From G963669295 sp963669295 (GTDB lineage Bacteria; Bacteroidota; Bacteroidia; Flavobacteriales_D; CALLUQ01), in contig OY769938.1 of the NCBI GenBank assembly GCA_963669295.1, forward strand, positions 2,790,001-2,854,000: 64,000 nucleotides of DNA, in the 5' to 3' direction. Positions 1-8,108 of this stretch are shown one piece after another (position 1 is the stretch's first letter; the number at the start of each line of letters is the position of its first letter). The position numbers were made by a program, and so were the translations under genes. The notes beneath the pieces are model-generated. The model did not search any database. It worked only from the letters and a program-made list of their open reading frames with translations, and was not told the DNA's origin.

Positions 1-242
1 AGTGGCATTATGGCATGATCAACATTGGTTATCGGCCTACCATAAATGGCGATGAAGCAAAGAAAAGCATTGAGGTGCATATTTTTAACTTCAACGAAGA
101 AATTTATGGAGAAGTAATTACGTTATCATTCTTGCAACGCTTGCGAGACGAAGAAAAATTTGAAAGCGTAGAAGCCTTGCAACGGCAATTGGCCAACGAC
201 AAAGAAAAAGCACAACAGCTAGTAGCTGTATACGAATCGTGA
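1..242 (+). CDS. ribF: Riboflavin kinase / FAD synthetase, C-terminal fragment
   Basis: Only the last roughly 80 residues are in the window; the frame is open from the left edge (W-H-Y-G-M-I-N-I-G). The strings MINIGYRPT, IEVHIFNF and IYG followed by a basic FLQRLRDEEKF stretch are the riboflavin-kinase domain of the bifunctional RibF family, which phosphorylates riboflavin to FMN and adenylates FMN to FAD in the cytoplasm. The FAD synthetase half lies upstream of the window. The TGA stop at 240-242 overlaps the GTG start of the next gene, so the two are probably co-transcribed. The internal ATG at 15 is not a real start, because the conserved sequence continues upstream of it. Confidence 0.9.
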   Translation, partial: WHYGMINIGYRPTINGDEAKKSIEVHIFNFNEEIYGEVITLSFLQRLRDEEKFESVEALQRQLANDKEKAQQLVAVYES

Positions 243-847
243 AACGTTTTGTAACACATATCATGATAGTAGTAGGCATTGCCCTGGTGGGAAATGCCCA
301 TGCCCAATTGTTGGATACGCTGGCGTTGGATACTGCCAAAACCTACTTTAGCCTGGAGGCAGCATTGAAAAACCCCGATCGGGTATACAAGCTCAAGCTC
401 AACAAAAAGAAACTCACCGAATTTCCGCAAGAAATTCTCCAATTAAAAAACCTCAACTACCTCGAGGTAGAGAAGAATAAAATCAAGGAAATTCCCAACG
501 AAATTGGCCAGCTGCAATACTTGCAGCATGTGAGTTTCTCGAAAAATAAAATCGCCACTTTTCCCAAAGGACTGTGCGAGCTAAAACACTTGAAAAACCT
601 GATTCTTAATCAAAACGAGATTGATGGATTGCCCAAAGAAATAGGCCAGTTAACCGCCTTGGAACGGCTGGACATGTGGAGCAACGATTTGGGTGATTTC
701 CCCGATGAGTTAGGCGAATTGAAAGAAACCCTTAAATGGATGGATTTGCGTGTTATTCTCATCAGCTTCGACGAGCAAAAACGCATCCATGAGCTGCTAC
801 CAAAAAGCAAGATCTACATCGATCCGGCTTGTAATTGCAATTTTTAG
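239..847 (+). CDS. Exported leucine-rich-repeat protein
   Basis: This 202-residue protein starts with GTG inside the ribF stop. Residues 1-22 form a signal peptide (hydrophobic MIVVGIALVG core, NAHA-Q cleavage site). From about residue 50 to 165 there are five to six leucine-rich repeats of 23 residues with the pattern LxxLxLxxNxIxxxPxxIxxLxx, a regular bacterial repeat form. A short C-terminal cap ends in DPACNCNF. LRR solenoids usually bind proteins; no catalytic domain is visible and the partner is unknown. It is convergent with the thiamin operon, its TAG stop overlapping the last codon of thiF by a few bases. Confidence 0.8.
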   Translation: MKRFVTHIMIVVGIALVGNAHAQLLDTLALDTAKTYFSLEAALKNPDRVYKLKLNKKKLTEFPQEILQLKNLNYLEVEKNKIKEIPNEIGQLQYLQHVSFSKNKIATFPKGLCELKHLKNLILNQNEIDGLPKEIGQLTALERLDMWSNDLGDFPDELGELKETLKWMDLRVILISFDEQKRIHELLPKSKIYIDPACNCNF

Positions 848-1956
848 TATTGTTCCATTTCCGGGTCGATGTTAGCGGCCCAATCATGAATTCCCCCAAT
901 CAAATTGTATAAGTTGTTAAACCCATACTCTTGTTGTAGGGTAGTAATGGCAGCAGCACTGCGCATGCCATGGTGGCAATACACCACAACGGGTACATTT
1001 CTGGGAATATCGGCCACCCGGTTGGAAATGGTGCTGAGGGGCATCAATTCAGCATCTAAATGGCAAATCTCATACTCAAAAGGCTCTCGTACATCAAGCA
1101 ATTGTATGTCGTCTCCCTGTTCCAATCGCTCGGCCAGTTCCTGGGAAGTCATTTCTTGCATGGTTTCGTGAAAAGGAGTGTTGAGCCCACAAAAATCTTC
1201 GTAATCAATCAATTCAGTAATTTGGGCATTGTTGGCGTTGCGAGCCACCGCAAACAAGTTGGTCTCCATGGTTAACGCATCCATTATCAACAATTTCCCC
1301 GACAGGGGTTCGCCAATGCCTGTAATGAGCTTAATGACCTCGTTGGCTTGTATAGTACCAATTAAGCCGGGCAACACCCCAATAACTCCTATTTGTGCAC
1401 AATTGGGCACTGAGCCCGGATCGGGCGGGGCAGGAAAGAGGCAACGGTAGGTGGGACCATCGTTGTAATTGAACACAGCCACCTGTCCGTCGAACTTAAA
1501 AATAGAACCAAACACCAGGGGTTTGCCCGTTATAACACAAGCGTCGTTAGTGAGGTAGCGGGTGGGGAAATTATCCGAGCCATCCACTACAATATCATAT
1601 TGCTCAAAAAGTGCCAATGCATTGCTGCTGGTAAGCTTTTCCTGGTGTACATTGAATTGTACAAAAGGGTTTTGTGCCGATAGTTTTTTGCGGGCCACTT
1701 CTGCCTTGGGGTGGCCAATGTCGTTCACATCAAATAAAATTTGTCGCTGTAAATTGCTGTGGTCCACCACATCAAAATCAACAATGCCAATAGTGCCTAC
1801 CCCAGCTGCAGTAAGGTACTGTAACACTGGACACCCCAGACCCCCGGTGCCAATCACCAGTACTTTTGCCATCTTCAGCTTTTCCTGCCCGGCTTTGCCT
1901 ACCTCTTCTAATATAATATGGCGGTTGTATCGTTTAAGTTCTTCTGTTGAAAGCAT
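844..1956 (-). CDS. thiF: ThiF/MoeB-type adenylyltransferase fused to a rhodanese domain
   Basis: A 370-residue E1-like enzyme expected to adenylate the C-terminal GlyGly of ThiS and help load it with sulfur. The N-terminal domain (about 1-245) has RYNRHIILEEVG, the nucleotide-binding GTGGLGCP loop near residue 36, DFDVVDHSNLQRQ and DGSDNFPTRYL. The C-terminal rhodanese domain (about 265-370) has its active Cys near 327 in YCHHGMRS. Of the four zinc cysteines usual in ThiF/MoeB only one (TYRCLFP) is retained and the CPxC pair is missing. It is the last gene of the thiamin operon, 2 nt after thiH. A MoeB role cannot be excluded from sequence, but the operon position favours thiamin thiazole synthesis, with the rhodanese domain possibly supplying the sulfur. 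Confidence 0.88.
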   Translation of the reverse strand: MLSTEELKRYNRHIILEEVGKAGQEKLKMAKVLVIGTGGLGCPVLQYLTAAGVGTIGIVDFDVVDHSNLQRQILFDVNDIGHPKAEVARKKLSAQNPFVQFNVHQEKLTSSNALALFEQYDIVVDGSDNFPTRYLTNDACVITGKPLVFGSIFKFDGQVAVFNYNDGPTYRCLFPAPPDPGSVPNCAQIGVIGVLPGLIGTIQANEVIKLITGIGEPLSGKLLIMDALTMETNLFAVARNANNAQITELIDYEDFCGLNTPFHETMQEMTSQELAERLEQGDDIQLLDVREPFEYEICHLDAELMPLSTISNRVADIPRNVPVVVYCHHGMRSAAAITTLQQEYGFNNLYNLIGGIHDWAANIDPEMEQY

Positions 1957-1958
1957 AG

Positions 1959-3068
1959 CTACATAACTTTATCCCAATCTTTCCACACCGGTTCATACCC
2001 CTGTGCGCGTATCATTTGTGCCACCTCTTGTGGCGAGCGGTCGTCCGAAATTTCAAATTGCTCCAGCGCTTCAATGCCTGCAGCATATCCTCCAGGGTCG
2101 GTTTTAGAACCAGCACTAACAGAGGTAATCCCCAATTTAATGACATTGTTTCTAAATTGTTCCGACTCTCGCGTAGAAAGCGACAGCTCTACTTCTTCAT
2201 TAAAGATACGATAAGCACAAATCAATTGTACCAATTGCTTGTCGGTAATGTTCGACTTTAAGGTTACTCCACCAGCACACGGGCGCAGCCGGGGAAAGGA
2301 AATGGTGTACTTGGTTTGCCAGTAAGTGCGCTCTAAATATTGAAGATGCAACGCACAAAAGAAACTGTCGGTGCGCCAGTCTTCCAATCCCAAAAGAGCG
2401 CCAATACCAATTTTATGGATGCCGGCACGTCCCAAACGGTCGGGCGTTTCCAGGCGGTAGTTAAAGTTCGATTTTTTTCCTTTTGGGTGGTGTTGTTTGT
2501 AGGTGGCTTTGCGGTACGTTTCCTGATACACCAACACGGTATTCAACCCTTCCGAAATCAATGCTTCGTAGTCTTCCTGTGTTAGTGGTTGTACCTCCAT
2601 AGAGAGGTGCGAGAAATGGGGGCGCACCAATGCCAACGCACGTTTAAAATAATCTACCCCAACGGTTTTATTGGCTTCGCCAGTAACCAACAATATGTGG
2701 TCGTAGCCGTATGATTTTACCACCTCCACTTCTCGAAGTATTTGTGCATCATTTAGGGTGGTACGCTTTATCGGCACATCAAGGCTAAAGCCACAGTAAG
2801 TGCATATGTTCTGGCACTCGTTGCTGAGGTATACCGGCACATACATTTGTATGGTTTTGCCAAACCGTTGCTGGGTAATGCGGTGTGCCAGTTGAGCCAT
2901 GGGTTCTACATAGGCTTCAGCTGCCGGAGAAATCAAAGCCATAAAGTCGTCGAGATGGCGTTGCGATTGGTGCAATGCTCGCTCCACATCTGCTGCTGTT
3001 TTGCTGGCAATGCGTTCACTGACTTCTTCCCAGTGGTAACGTTCAAACATGGATTGAAACGATGTCAT
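1959..3068 (-). CDS. thiH: 2-iminoacetate synthase (tyrosine lyase)
   Basis: A 369-residue radical SAM enzyme that cleaves tyrosine to dehydroglycine and p-cresol, giving the glycine-derived part of the thiazole ring. The [4Fe-4S]-binding CxxxCxxC is visible as C85, C89, C92 (CQNICTYCGFS), preceded by the family segment MYVPVYLSNE. VQPLTQEDYE, HPKGKKSNF and GIGALLGLEDW are all typical ThiH segments. Length matches the family. The ATG overlaps the thiG stop by 4 nt (ATGA), indicating translational coupling. A ThiH here, with no thiO in the window, suggests the oxygen-independent thiazole route. Confidence 0.95.
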   Translation of the reverse strand: MTSFQSMFERYHWEEVSERIASKTAADVERALHQSQRHLDDFMALISPAAEAYVEPMAQLAHRITQQRFGKTIQMYVPVYLSNECQNICTYCGFSLDVPIKRTTLNDAQILREVEVVKSYGYDHILLVTGEANKTVGVDYFKRALALVRPHFSHLSMEVQPLTQEDYEALISEGLNTVLVYQETYRKATYKQHHPKGKKSNFNYRLETPDRLGRAGIHKIGIGALLGLEDWRTDSFFCALHLQYLERTYWQTKYTISFPRLRPCAGGVTLKSNITDKQLVQLICAYRIFNEEVELSLSTRESEQFRNNVIKLGITSVSAGSKTDPGGYAAGIEALEQFEISDDRSPQEVAQMIRAQGYEPVWKDWDKVM

Positions 3069-3832
3069 TCGAGAAAACTGGTTAGCGGGCTACTGGCTTC
3101 AGCAGCTTTCAATGGAGGTGCCAATTGCGCTTCGTAAGCTGTGCGCCCTGCTTCAACTCCCATTTTAAAGGCCCTGGCCATGGCTACGGGGTGGGGCGAT
3201 ACGGCAATGGCGGTATTCACCAACACGGCATCGGCACCTAATTCCATGGCATGTGCGGCATGCGAGGGAGCACCAATACCAGCATCTACCACCACAGGTA
3301 CATTGCTTTGCTCAATAATAATCTTTAAAAAAGCTTCGGTTTGCAATCCGCTGTTGCTGCCAATGGGCGAACCCAAAGGCATTACCGCAGCGGTACCTAC
3401 CTCTTCCAGCCGTTTGCACAGCACCGGATCGGCATGTACATAAGGCAATACAATAAACCCATCCTTTACCAGCTCTTTTGCGGCTTTTAATGTTTCCACC
3501 GGATCGGGCATCAAATACTTAGGATCGGGATGAATCTCTAGCTTGAGCCAATTGGTGCCCAACGCCTCACGGGCCAATTGTGCAGCAAAAACAGCTTCTT
3601 TGGCCGTTCTAACCCCCGATGTGTTGGGCAATAAGTTAAACTGGTTGTGGTTCAAATGACTTAAAATATCGTCGGTATTGCGTTGCACATCTACACGCTT
3701 TAGCGCCACGGTTACCAACTCCGAACCCGAAGCCAACAAAGCCTCTTCCATAAGCGCTGACGAGCTGAATTTTCCGGTGCCAGTGAACAGGCGGGAGTGA
3801 AATGTTTTATCGGCAATAACTAGCGGTTCCAT
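3065..3832 (-). CDS. thiG: Thiazole synthase
   Basis: A 255-residue TIM-barrel enzyme that joins deoxyxylulose 5-phosphate, dehydroglycine and the sulfur of ThiS thiocarboxylate into the thiamin thiazole phosphate. The Schiff-base lysine is K97 in WLKLEIHPD, followed by YLMPDP; GSPIGSNSGL, VDAGIGAPSHA and GADAVLVNTAI form the phosphate-binding loops. Length and motifs are standard. It lies between thiDE (1 nt gap) and thiH (4 nt overlap). The last 10-12 residues (SSPLTSFLE) are a lineage-specific tail. Confidence 0.95.
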   Translation of the reverse strand: MEPLVIADKTFHSRLFTGTGKFSSSALMEEALLASGSELVTVALKRVDVQRNTDDILSHLNHNQFNLLPNTSGVRTAKEAVFAAQLAREALGTNWLKLEIHPDPKYLMPDPVETLKAAKELVKDGFIVLPYVHADPVLCKRLEEVGTAAVMPLGSPIGSNSGLQTEAFLKIIIEQSNVPVVVDAGIGAPSHAAHAMELGADAVLVNTAIAVSPHPVAMARAFKMGVEAGRTAYEAQLAPPLKAAEASSPLTSFLE

Positions 3833-3833
3833 A

Positions 3834-5246
3834 TTAATTTAAGATTAGATCAATTGATTTGGTATTGATGGCAGCAATGTATTGTTGTACTGCGGCAGCT
3901 GGGTTATTACTGGCAGCAATGCCTGATGCCACGGCAATGCCATGCACACCGGTACGCATAATGCTGCCCACATCTTCAATAGCAATGCCTCCAATAGCAA
4001 TTACTGGAATGGCTATGCCGGCATCGTTGCATTTTGCCATCAATTGCAAATAGCCTTCCATGCCCAACACGGGGCTAAGCTTTTCCTTTGTAGAGGTAAA
4101 TTGGTAAGGACCCAGTCCAATGTAATCGGCCCCCTCCTGGTGCAGTGTTTTTATCTGTTCAAACGTATTGGCAGTACCACCAATAATGGCTGTTTCACCC
4201 AATATGGCACGGGCCTTTGCAAGCGGCATGTCTTGCTGCCCCAGGTGCACGCCATCGGCTTGCACGCGCCAGGCTACCTCCACATTATCGTTTACAATAA
4301 AGGTGGCTCCGTAATGATGACATACGGCCTTTACCTGTTTTGCAATGTGGCAATAGGTGTCGTTGTCTACATTTTTTACCCGCAGTTGTACCCATGGTGC
4401 TCCCCCTTTGCATGCGGTTTCTGCCAATTGCACATGGCTCACCCCCTCCATGTGTTGGGTAATGTAATGCAAAGCGCTGATGTTTTTTTGAGGAGCTTGC
4501 TGTGCAGTATGATGATACCCCAGTAATGTGCTGTTGCTGGCAATGAGGTTGGAGGTATATCGTTTGGCCATCCAGCAGGCTGTTTCCAGCTCCACACCTT
4601 TGGTTAAATGGGCGGTAATTGCTGCCGAAAGAACACAGCCGCTGCCGTGTTTCCCCACCGAATCAATTTTACGGCCATACAGCGGCGTGGGCACACCGTT
4701 TACTACAAGGTGATCTGTAATGGTATCGGCTGTTTCGGTGCCCGTCATCAATACATGGCAATACTCACTTAGCGCCAATGCACCATCCATGGCATTGCCA
4801 TTGTACAATTGTTGCATTTCGTCTACGTTGGGAGTTATCAAAAACAATTGATCACAAATGCGCTTTAGTTGTTGCCATGCCACTTGCGAATGAAAGGTAA
4901 ACCCGGCACTTGCAGCAAGGATAGGGTCCCAAATAATTTTTACCCCAGGCCGAAGGGTGGTCAAATGACCAACCACTTGCTCCAACACATCCAGCCCTTC
5001 AATTAATCCGATTTTTACATAATCCCATTGCCACTTGCGGGCCAATACATCAATTTGTTCAATAATAACAGCCGGCTTTACCCAATCCAATCGGTCGAAT
5101 TCCGAATCGTTTTGGATGGTATTGGCCGTAGCAACAGCAAGGCCATATACTTCCAGTTGTTCAAATGTTTTGGTGTCGGCAAGCACGCCGGCACCACCGC
5201 TCGGATCAAATCCGGCAATGCTTAAGGTATAAGGGCGTGTGTGCAT
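3834..5246 (-). CDS. thiDE: Fused HMP(-P) kinase and thiamin-phosphate synthase
   Basis: A 470-residue two-domain enzyme. Residues about 1-250 are ThiD: SIAGFDPSGGAGVLAD near the N-terminus, the DPILAASAG segment, and the anion-hole KHGSGCVLSAAI; it phosphorylates hydroxymethylpyrimidine phosphate. Residues about 260-450 are ThiE: VQLRVK, FIVNDN, ADGVHLGQQDMP, GGTANTF (GxSxHT-like) and YIGLGP, coupling HMP-PP to the thiazole phosphate. All expected ThiE residues are present, so this is the operon's functional synthase. The ATG at 5246 was chosen because the conserved sequence begins MHTRPYTLSIAG there; a longer reading to 5312 would lie wholly inside the preceding gene. It still overlaps that gene by 25 nt. 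Confidence 0.92.
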   Translation of the reverse strand: MHTRPYTLSIAGFDPSGGAGVLADTKTFEQLEVYGLAVATANTIQNDSEFDRLDWVKPAVIIEQIDVLARKWQWDYVKIGLIEGLDVLEQVVGHLTTLRPGVKIIWDPILAASAGFTFHSQVAWQQLKRICDQLFLITPNVDEMQQLYNGNAMDGALALSEYCHVLMTGTETADTITDHLVVNGVPTPLYGRKIDSVGKHGSGCVLSAAITAHLTKGVELETACWMAKRYTSNLIASNSTLLGYHHTAQQAPQKNISALHYITQHMEGVSHVQLAETACKGGAPWVQLRVKNVDNDTYCHIAKQVKAVCHHYGATFIVNDNVEVAWRVQADGVHLGQQDMPLAKARAILGETAIIGGTANTFEQIKTLHQEGADYIGLGPYQFTSTKEKLSPVLGMEGYLQLMAKCNDAGIAIPVIAIGGIAIEDVGSIMRTGVHGIAVASGIAASNNPAAAVQQYIAAINTKSIDLILN

Positions 5247-5839
5247 TGTTCTTGTATTGCGTGAAACTGTTTGATGGCTTGTTGTTGTTGACCTGCTACT
5301 GCTGGCTCCCAAATAGCACCCAACACGGCCACACCATCGAAGCCCCAGGAGGCTACATCATTGACATGAGTGGAGGTGACTCCACCCAGTGCAAAAACCC
5401 TGGTGGTATGGGTAGTTTTAAATGCAGTAAGGCTGGAAGCAAGTGCTTTCCGGTCGGTAAATTGAGCAGCATAACCTTGCTTAGAAATGCTGTTGAATAC
5501 AGGGCTCAGAAAAACATAGCTTAAATCACCGGGTGCAGCATGCAGTGCTTCTACACCATGCAGGGAAGCACTTTTTTGAAGTGGGGTGTGTTGGTAAGGC
5601 GAGTGCTGGTTAAAATGCAATCCTTTTACGCCCCATGCTTCCGCCCGGTGGTGTTGGGAGTGAAGCACTGTTTTAGCGCGCATTGAAGGGGTGAGTTGAT
5701 CGATAAAAGCTTGCACTTCAGTTTCCGACCAACCGGGTTTCCTTAAATGAAACAGTTCCAGTCCCGCTTCAAAGAAATGGTGCAGGAGTTGGAATTCTCC
5801 CGGCACAAATGTTGGATATGACAATAACGCCAGTTGCAC
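5222..5839 (-). CDS. ThiE/TenI-like protein, divergent paralogue
   Basis: A 205-residue TIM-barrel protein of the thiamin-phosphate synthase/TenI superfamily. Landmarks are FHLRKP, VLHSQHH, GVKGLHFNQ, YVFLSPVF-SISKQGY, FALGGV and GFDGVAVLGAIW. Compared with the ThiE half of its neighbour it has lost the VND and GVHLGQ-D residues that hold the pyrimidine diphosphate and Mg, so it is probably not an ordinary ThiE. A thiazole tautomerase (TenI) role would fit the operon, but this is inference. The GTG start overlaps the thiC TAG stop by one base. Confidence 0.8.
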   Translation of the reverse strand: MQLALLSYPTFVPGEFQLLHHFFEAGLELFHLRKPGWSETEVQAFIDQLTPSMRAKTVLHSQHHRAEAWGVKGLHFNQHSPYQHTPLQKSASLHGVEALHAAPGDLSYVFLSPVFNSISKQGYAAQFTDRKALASSLTAFKTTHTTRVFALGGVTSTHVNDVASWGFDGVAVLGAIWEPAVAGQQQQAIKQFHAIQEQCTHALIP

Positions 5840-7701
5840 TAGAGATAGATTTCACTGCCTTTTTCAGAAAATTCTTTCGACTTCTCCTCCAGCCCTTTTT
5901 TCAAGGCGTCCTCTTCGTTAATGCCTTGCTCTTTAGCATAGTCGCGTACGTCCTGGGTAATTTTCATGGAACAAAAGTGAGGGCCACACATAGAGCAAAA
6001 ATGAGCCACCTTGGCGCTGTCTTTAGGCAATGTTTCATCGTGAAACTCACGGGCAGTGTCAGGGTCGAGCGACAGGTTGAATTGATCTTCCCAGCGAAAC
6101 TCGAAACGGGCCTTGCTCAGGGCGTTGTCGCGATGTTGAGCACCGGGGTGCCCTTTGGCCAAATCAGCAGCATGCGCCGCCAGTTTGTAAGTGATCACCC
6201 CATCTTTTACATCTTTTTTATTGGGTAAGCCAAGGTGTTCTTTAGGTGTAACATAACACAGCATGGCCGTGCCAAACCACCCTATCATGGCAGCGCCAAT
6301 GGCTGAGGTAATGTGGTCGTAGCCAGGGGCAATGTCGGTGGTTAATGGACCAAGGGTATAAAAAGGCGCCTCATGGCATTCCTTCAATTGCTTGTCCATG
6401 TTTTCCTTAATCATATGCATGGGCACATGGCCAGGCCCTTCAATCATTACCTGCACATCGTGTTTCCAGGCAATTTTGGTGAGCTCACCAAGTGTTTCCA
6501 ACTCGCCGAATTGAGCCGCATCATTGGCATCTGCAATAGAACCAGGACGCAAGCCATCGCCCAACGAAAAGGCAACATCATAGGCTTTCATGATCTCACA
6601 AATTTCTTCGAAATGAGTATACAGGAAATTTTCTTTGTGGTGGGCCAAACACCATTTGGCCATAATAGAACCTCCGCGCGATACTATACCAGTAACACGG
6701 TTGGCGGTAAGCGGCACATAACGCAACAATACCCCAGCATGGATGGTAAAATAATCCACCCCTTGCTCGGCTTGTTCAATCAAGGTATCTCTAAAAATTT
6801 CCCAGGTCAAATCTTCTGCTTTGCCCTTCACCTTTTCCAATGCCTGGTAAATAGGCACAGTACCAATGGGTACCGGTGAGTTGCGAATAATCCATTCGCG
6901 TGTTTCATGAATATTTTTCCCGGTAGAAAGGTCCATAATGGTATCGGCACCCCAGCGGCATGCCCACACCGCTTTTTCTACCTCTTCCTCAATGCTGGAA
7001 GTAACGGCAGAGTTACCAATATTGGCATTGATCTTTACCAAAAAATTACGCCCAATAATCATGGGTTCGCTTTCGGGGTGATTGATATTATTAGGAATAA
7101 TGGCCCGCCCCGCAGCAATTTCATCGCGTACAAATTCAGGAGTGATTTTACCCTTTGGGGTGTTGGCACCAAAACTATAACCTTCGTGTTGCTGTTGGTC
7201 GTTTAAAGCCTCAATGCGTTGGTTTTCTCGAATAGCAATGTATTCCATCTCAGGAGTAATGATGCCTTTTTTGGCATAGTACATCTGACTAACATTGGCT
7301 CCCTTTTTAGCACGCAAAGGTTTTTTAATGTGTTCAAATCGCAAATGATCAAGATCACTATTGTACAAACGCTCTTTGCCAAATGCCGAAGTAATTTCTT
7401 CCAATTGCTCCACATCATCACGTTCCAATATCCATTGTTCGCGCAACCGTGGAAGCCCTTGCTTCACATCAATGGTTATATTGGGGTCGGTGTAGGGTCC
7501 ACTAGTGTCGTATACGGTTACCGAAGGATTCTTTTCTTTTACAAATGCACCATCGGTAAACTGTGGAGCAGAATCGTTGAGCTCGATTTCACGCATAGCC
7601 ACATGAATATCGTGGATGGTTCCCGGAACATAAATCTTTTTCGATGCCGGAAATGGAGCACGTGTAATGGATTTTTCAGTAGGCAATAGTTCTTGCTTCA
7701 T
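5839..7701 (-). CDS. thiC: Phosphomethylpyrimidine synthase
   Basis: A 620-residue radical SAM enzyme converting aminoimidazole ribotide to HMP phosphate. Family landmarks are FPASKKIYVPG at the N-terminus, YDTSGPYTDP, NIGNSAVTSSIEEEVEK, TIMDLSTGKNIHETREWIIRN, GDGLRPGSIADANDAAQ and EGPGHVPMH. The C-terminal cluster motif CxxCxxxxC is CSMCGPHFC. I prefer the ATG at 7701, giving MKQELLPTEKS, typical of the family. A GTG seven codons upstream at 7722 would overlap thiS by 8 nt and cannot be excluded. First enzyme gene after thiS and directly under the TPP riboswitch. Confidence 0.96.
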   Translation of the reverse strand: MKQELLPTEKSITRAPFPASKKIYVPGTIHDIHVAMREIELNDSAPQFTDGAFVKEKNPSVTVYDTSGPYTDPNITIDVKQGLPRLREQWILERDDVEQLEEITSAFGKERLYNSDLDHLRFEHIKKPLRAKKGANVSQMYYAKKGIITPEMEYIAIRENQRIEALNDQQQHEGYSFGANTPKGKITPEFVRDEIAAGRAIIPNNINHPESEPMIIGRNFLVKINANIGNSAVTSSIEEEVEKAVWACRWGADTIMDLSTGKNIHETREWIIRNSPVPIGTVPIYQALEKVKGKAEDLTWEIFRDTLIEQAEQGVDYFTIHAGVLLRYVPLTANRVTGIVSRGGSIMAKWCLAHHKENFLYTHFEEICEIMKAYDVAFSLGDGLRPGSIADANDAAQFGELETLGELTKIAWKHDVQVMIEGPGHVPMHMIKENMDKQLKECHEAPFYTLGPLTTDIAPGYDHITSAIGAAMIGWFGTAMLCYVTPKEHLGLPNKKDVKDGVITYKLAAHAADLAKGHPGAQHRDNALSKARFEFRWEDQFNLSLDPDTAREFHDETLPKDSAKVAHFCSMCGPHFCSMKITQDVRDYAKEQGINEEDALKKGLEEKSKEFSEKGSEIYL

Positions 7702-7714
7702 AATTGATGTGTCG

Positions 7715-7918
7715 TTAGCCACCCTGGGTGGCGGTAATGATTAATACCTTGTCGTTTTCATTCAATGCACAATTGTTCCAATGACCTTTAGCAATAATGG
7801 TGGCATTAACAGCCACTGCAATGCCCGGCTTTTCGCTCAGCGAAACCTGTTGTAGCAACTCCTGCAAGTTGGTGCCTTCATCAATGGTTTGGGGTGCATC
7901 GTTCACAAATACCTTCAT
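7715..7918 (-). CDS. thiS: Sulfur carrier protein ThiS
   Basis: A 67-residue ubiquitin-fold protein ending in Gly-Gly (ATQGG), the tail that is adenylated by ThiF and converted to a thiocarboxylate for ThiG. It has the expected MKVFVNDAPQTI start, NLQELLQQ helix and NDKVLIITATQGG end. It is the first gene of the operon, starting about 40 nt downstream of the TPP aptamer. Confidence 0.93.
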   Translation of the reverse strand: MKVFVNDAPQTIDEGTNLQELLQQVSLSEKPGIAVAVNATIIAKGHWNNCALNENDKVLIITATQGG

Positions 7919-7960
7919 ACAGGCTGTATTATATTATGAACAATAGGGGAGTGTGTACTT

Positions 7961-8030
7961 TTCCCTGCGCCAGTATTAACTGTATCAGGTTCAAAGGGTA
8001 TTTCTCAGCCTCCAAAGGAAGCACCCCTAA
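7961..8030 (-). promoter_or_regulatory. TPP riboswitch (THI element)
   Basis: Read on the minus strand, the segment carries the thi-box in canonical order: AGGGGTGCTT (P1/P2 side), GGCTGAGA, ATACCCTTTGAACCTGAT, GTTAATACTGGCG and CAGGGAAA closing P1. These are the pyrimidine- and pyrophosphate-binding arms of the TPP aptamer. It lies 40 nt upstream of thiS, so it should repress the whole thiS-to-thiF operon when TPP is abundant. No strong terminator hairpin lies between it and thiS, so control of translation initiation is the likelier mechanism (inference). Confidence 0.96.
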
Positions 8031-8039
8031 AGTTCGAAG

Positions 8040-8074
8040 TAAAGTTAAAAATTTTAATCCTGAGAAGTGGCAAA
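8040..8074 (-). promoter_or_regulatory. Candidate promoter of the thi operon
   Basis: On the minus strand a TAACTTTA box (8040-8047; 7 of 8 to TAnnTTTG) lies about 12 nt upstream of the riboswitch. A TTTG (8071-8074) is 23 nt further up, slightly wider than the usual 19-21. The position would start the transcript right at the aptamer. Confidence 0.45.
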
Positions 8075-8108
8075 GAGTTGTTAACAAAAATGCCAGACCG
8101 GTTAATAA

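Noticed and set aside
5247..5312. Longer ThiDE start
   Set aside because: Those 22 codons are low-complexity Ser/Thr-rich and lie inside the preceding thiE-like gene; the family start is the Met at 5246.
7961..8030. Transcription attenuator for thiS
   Set aside because: The TPP aptamer is clear, but no terminator stem with T run lies between it and thiS, so translational control is preferred.
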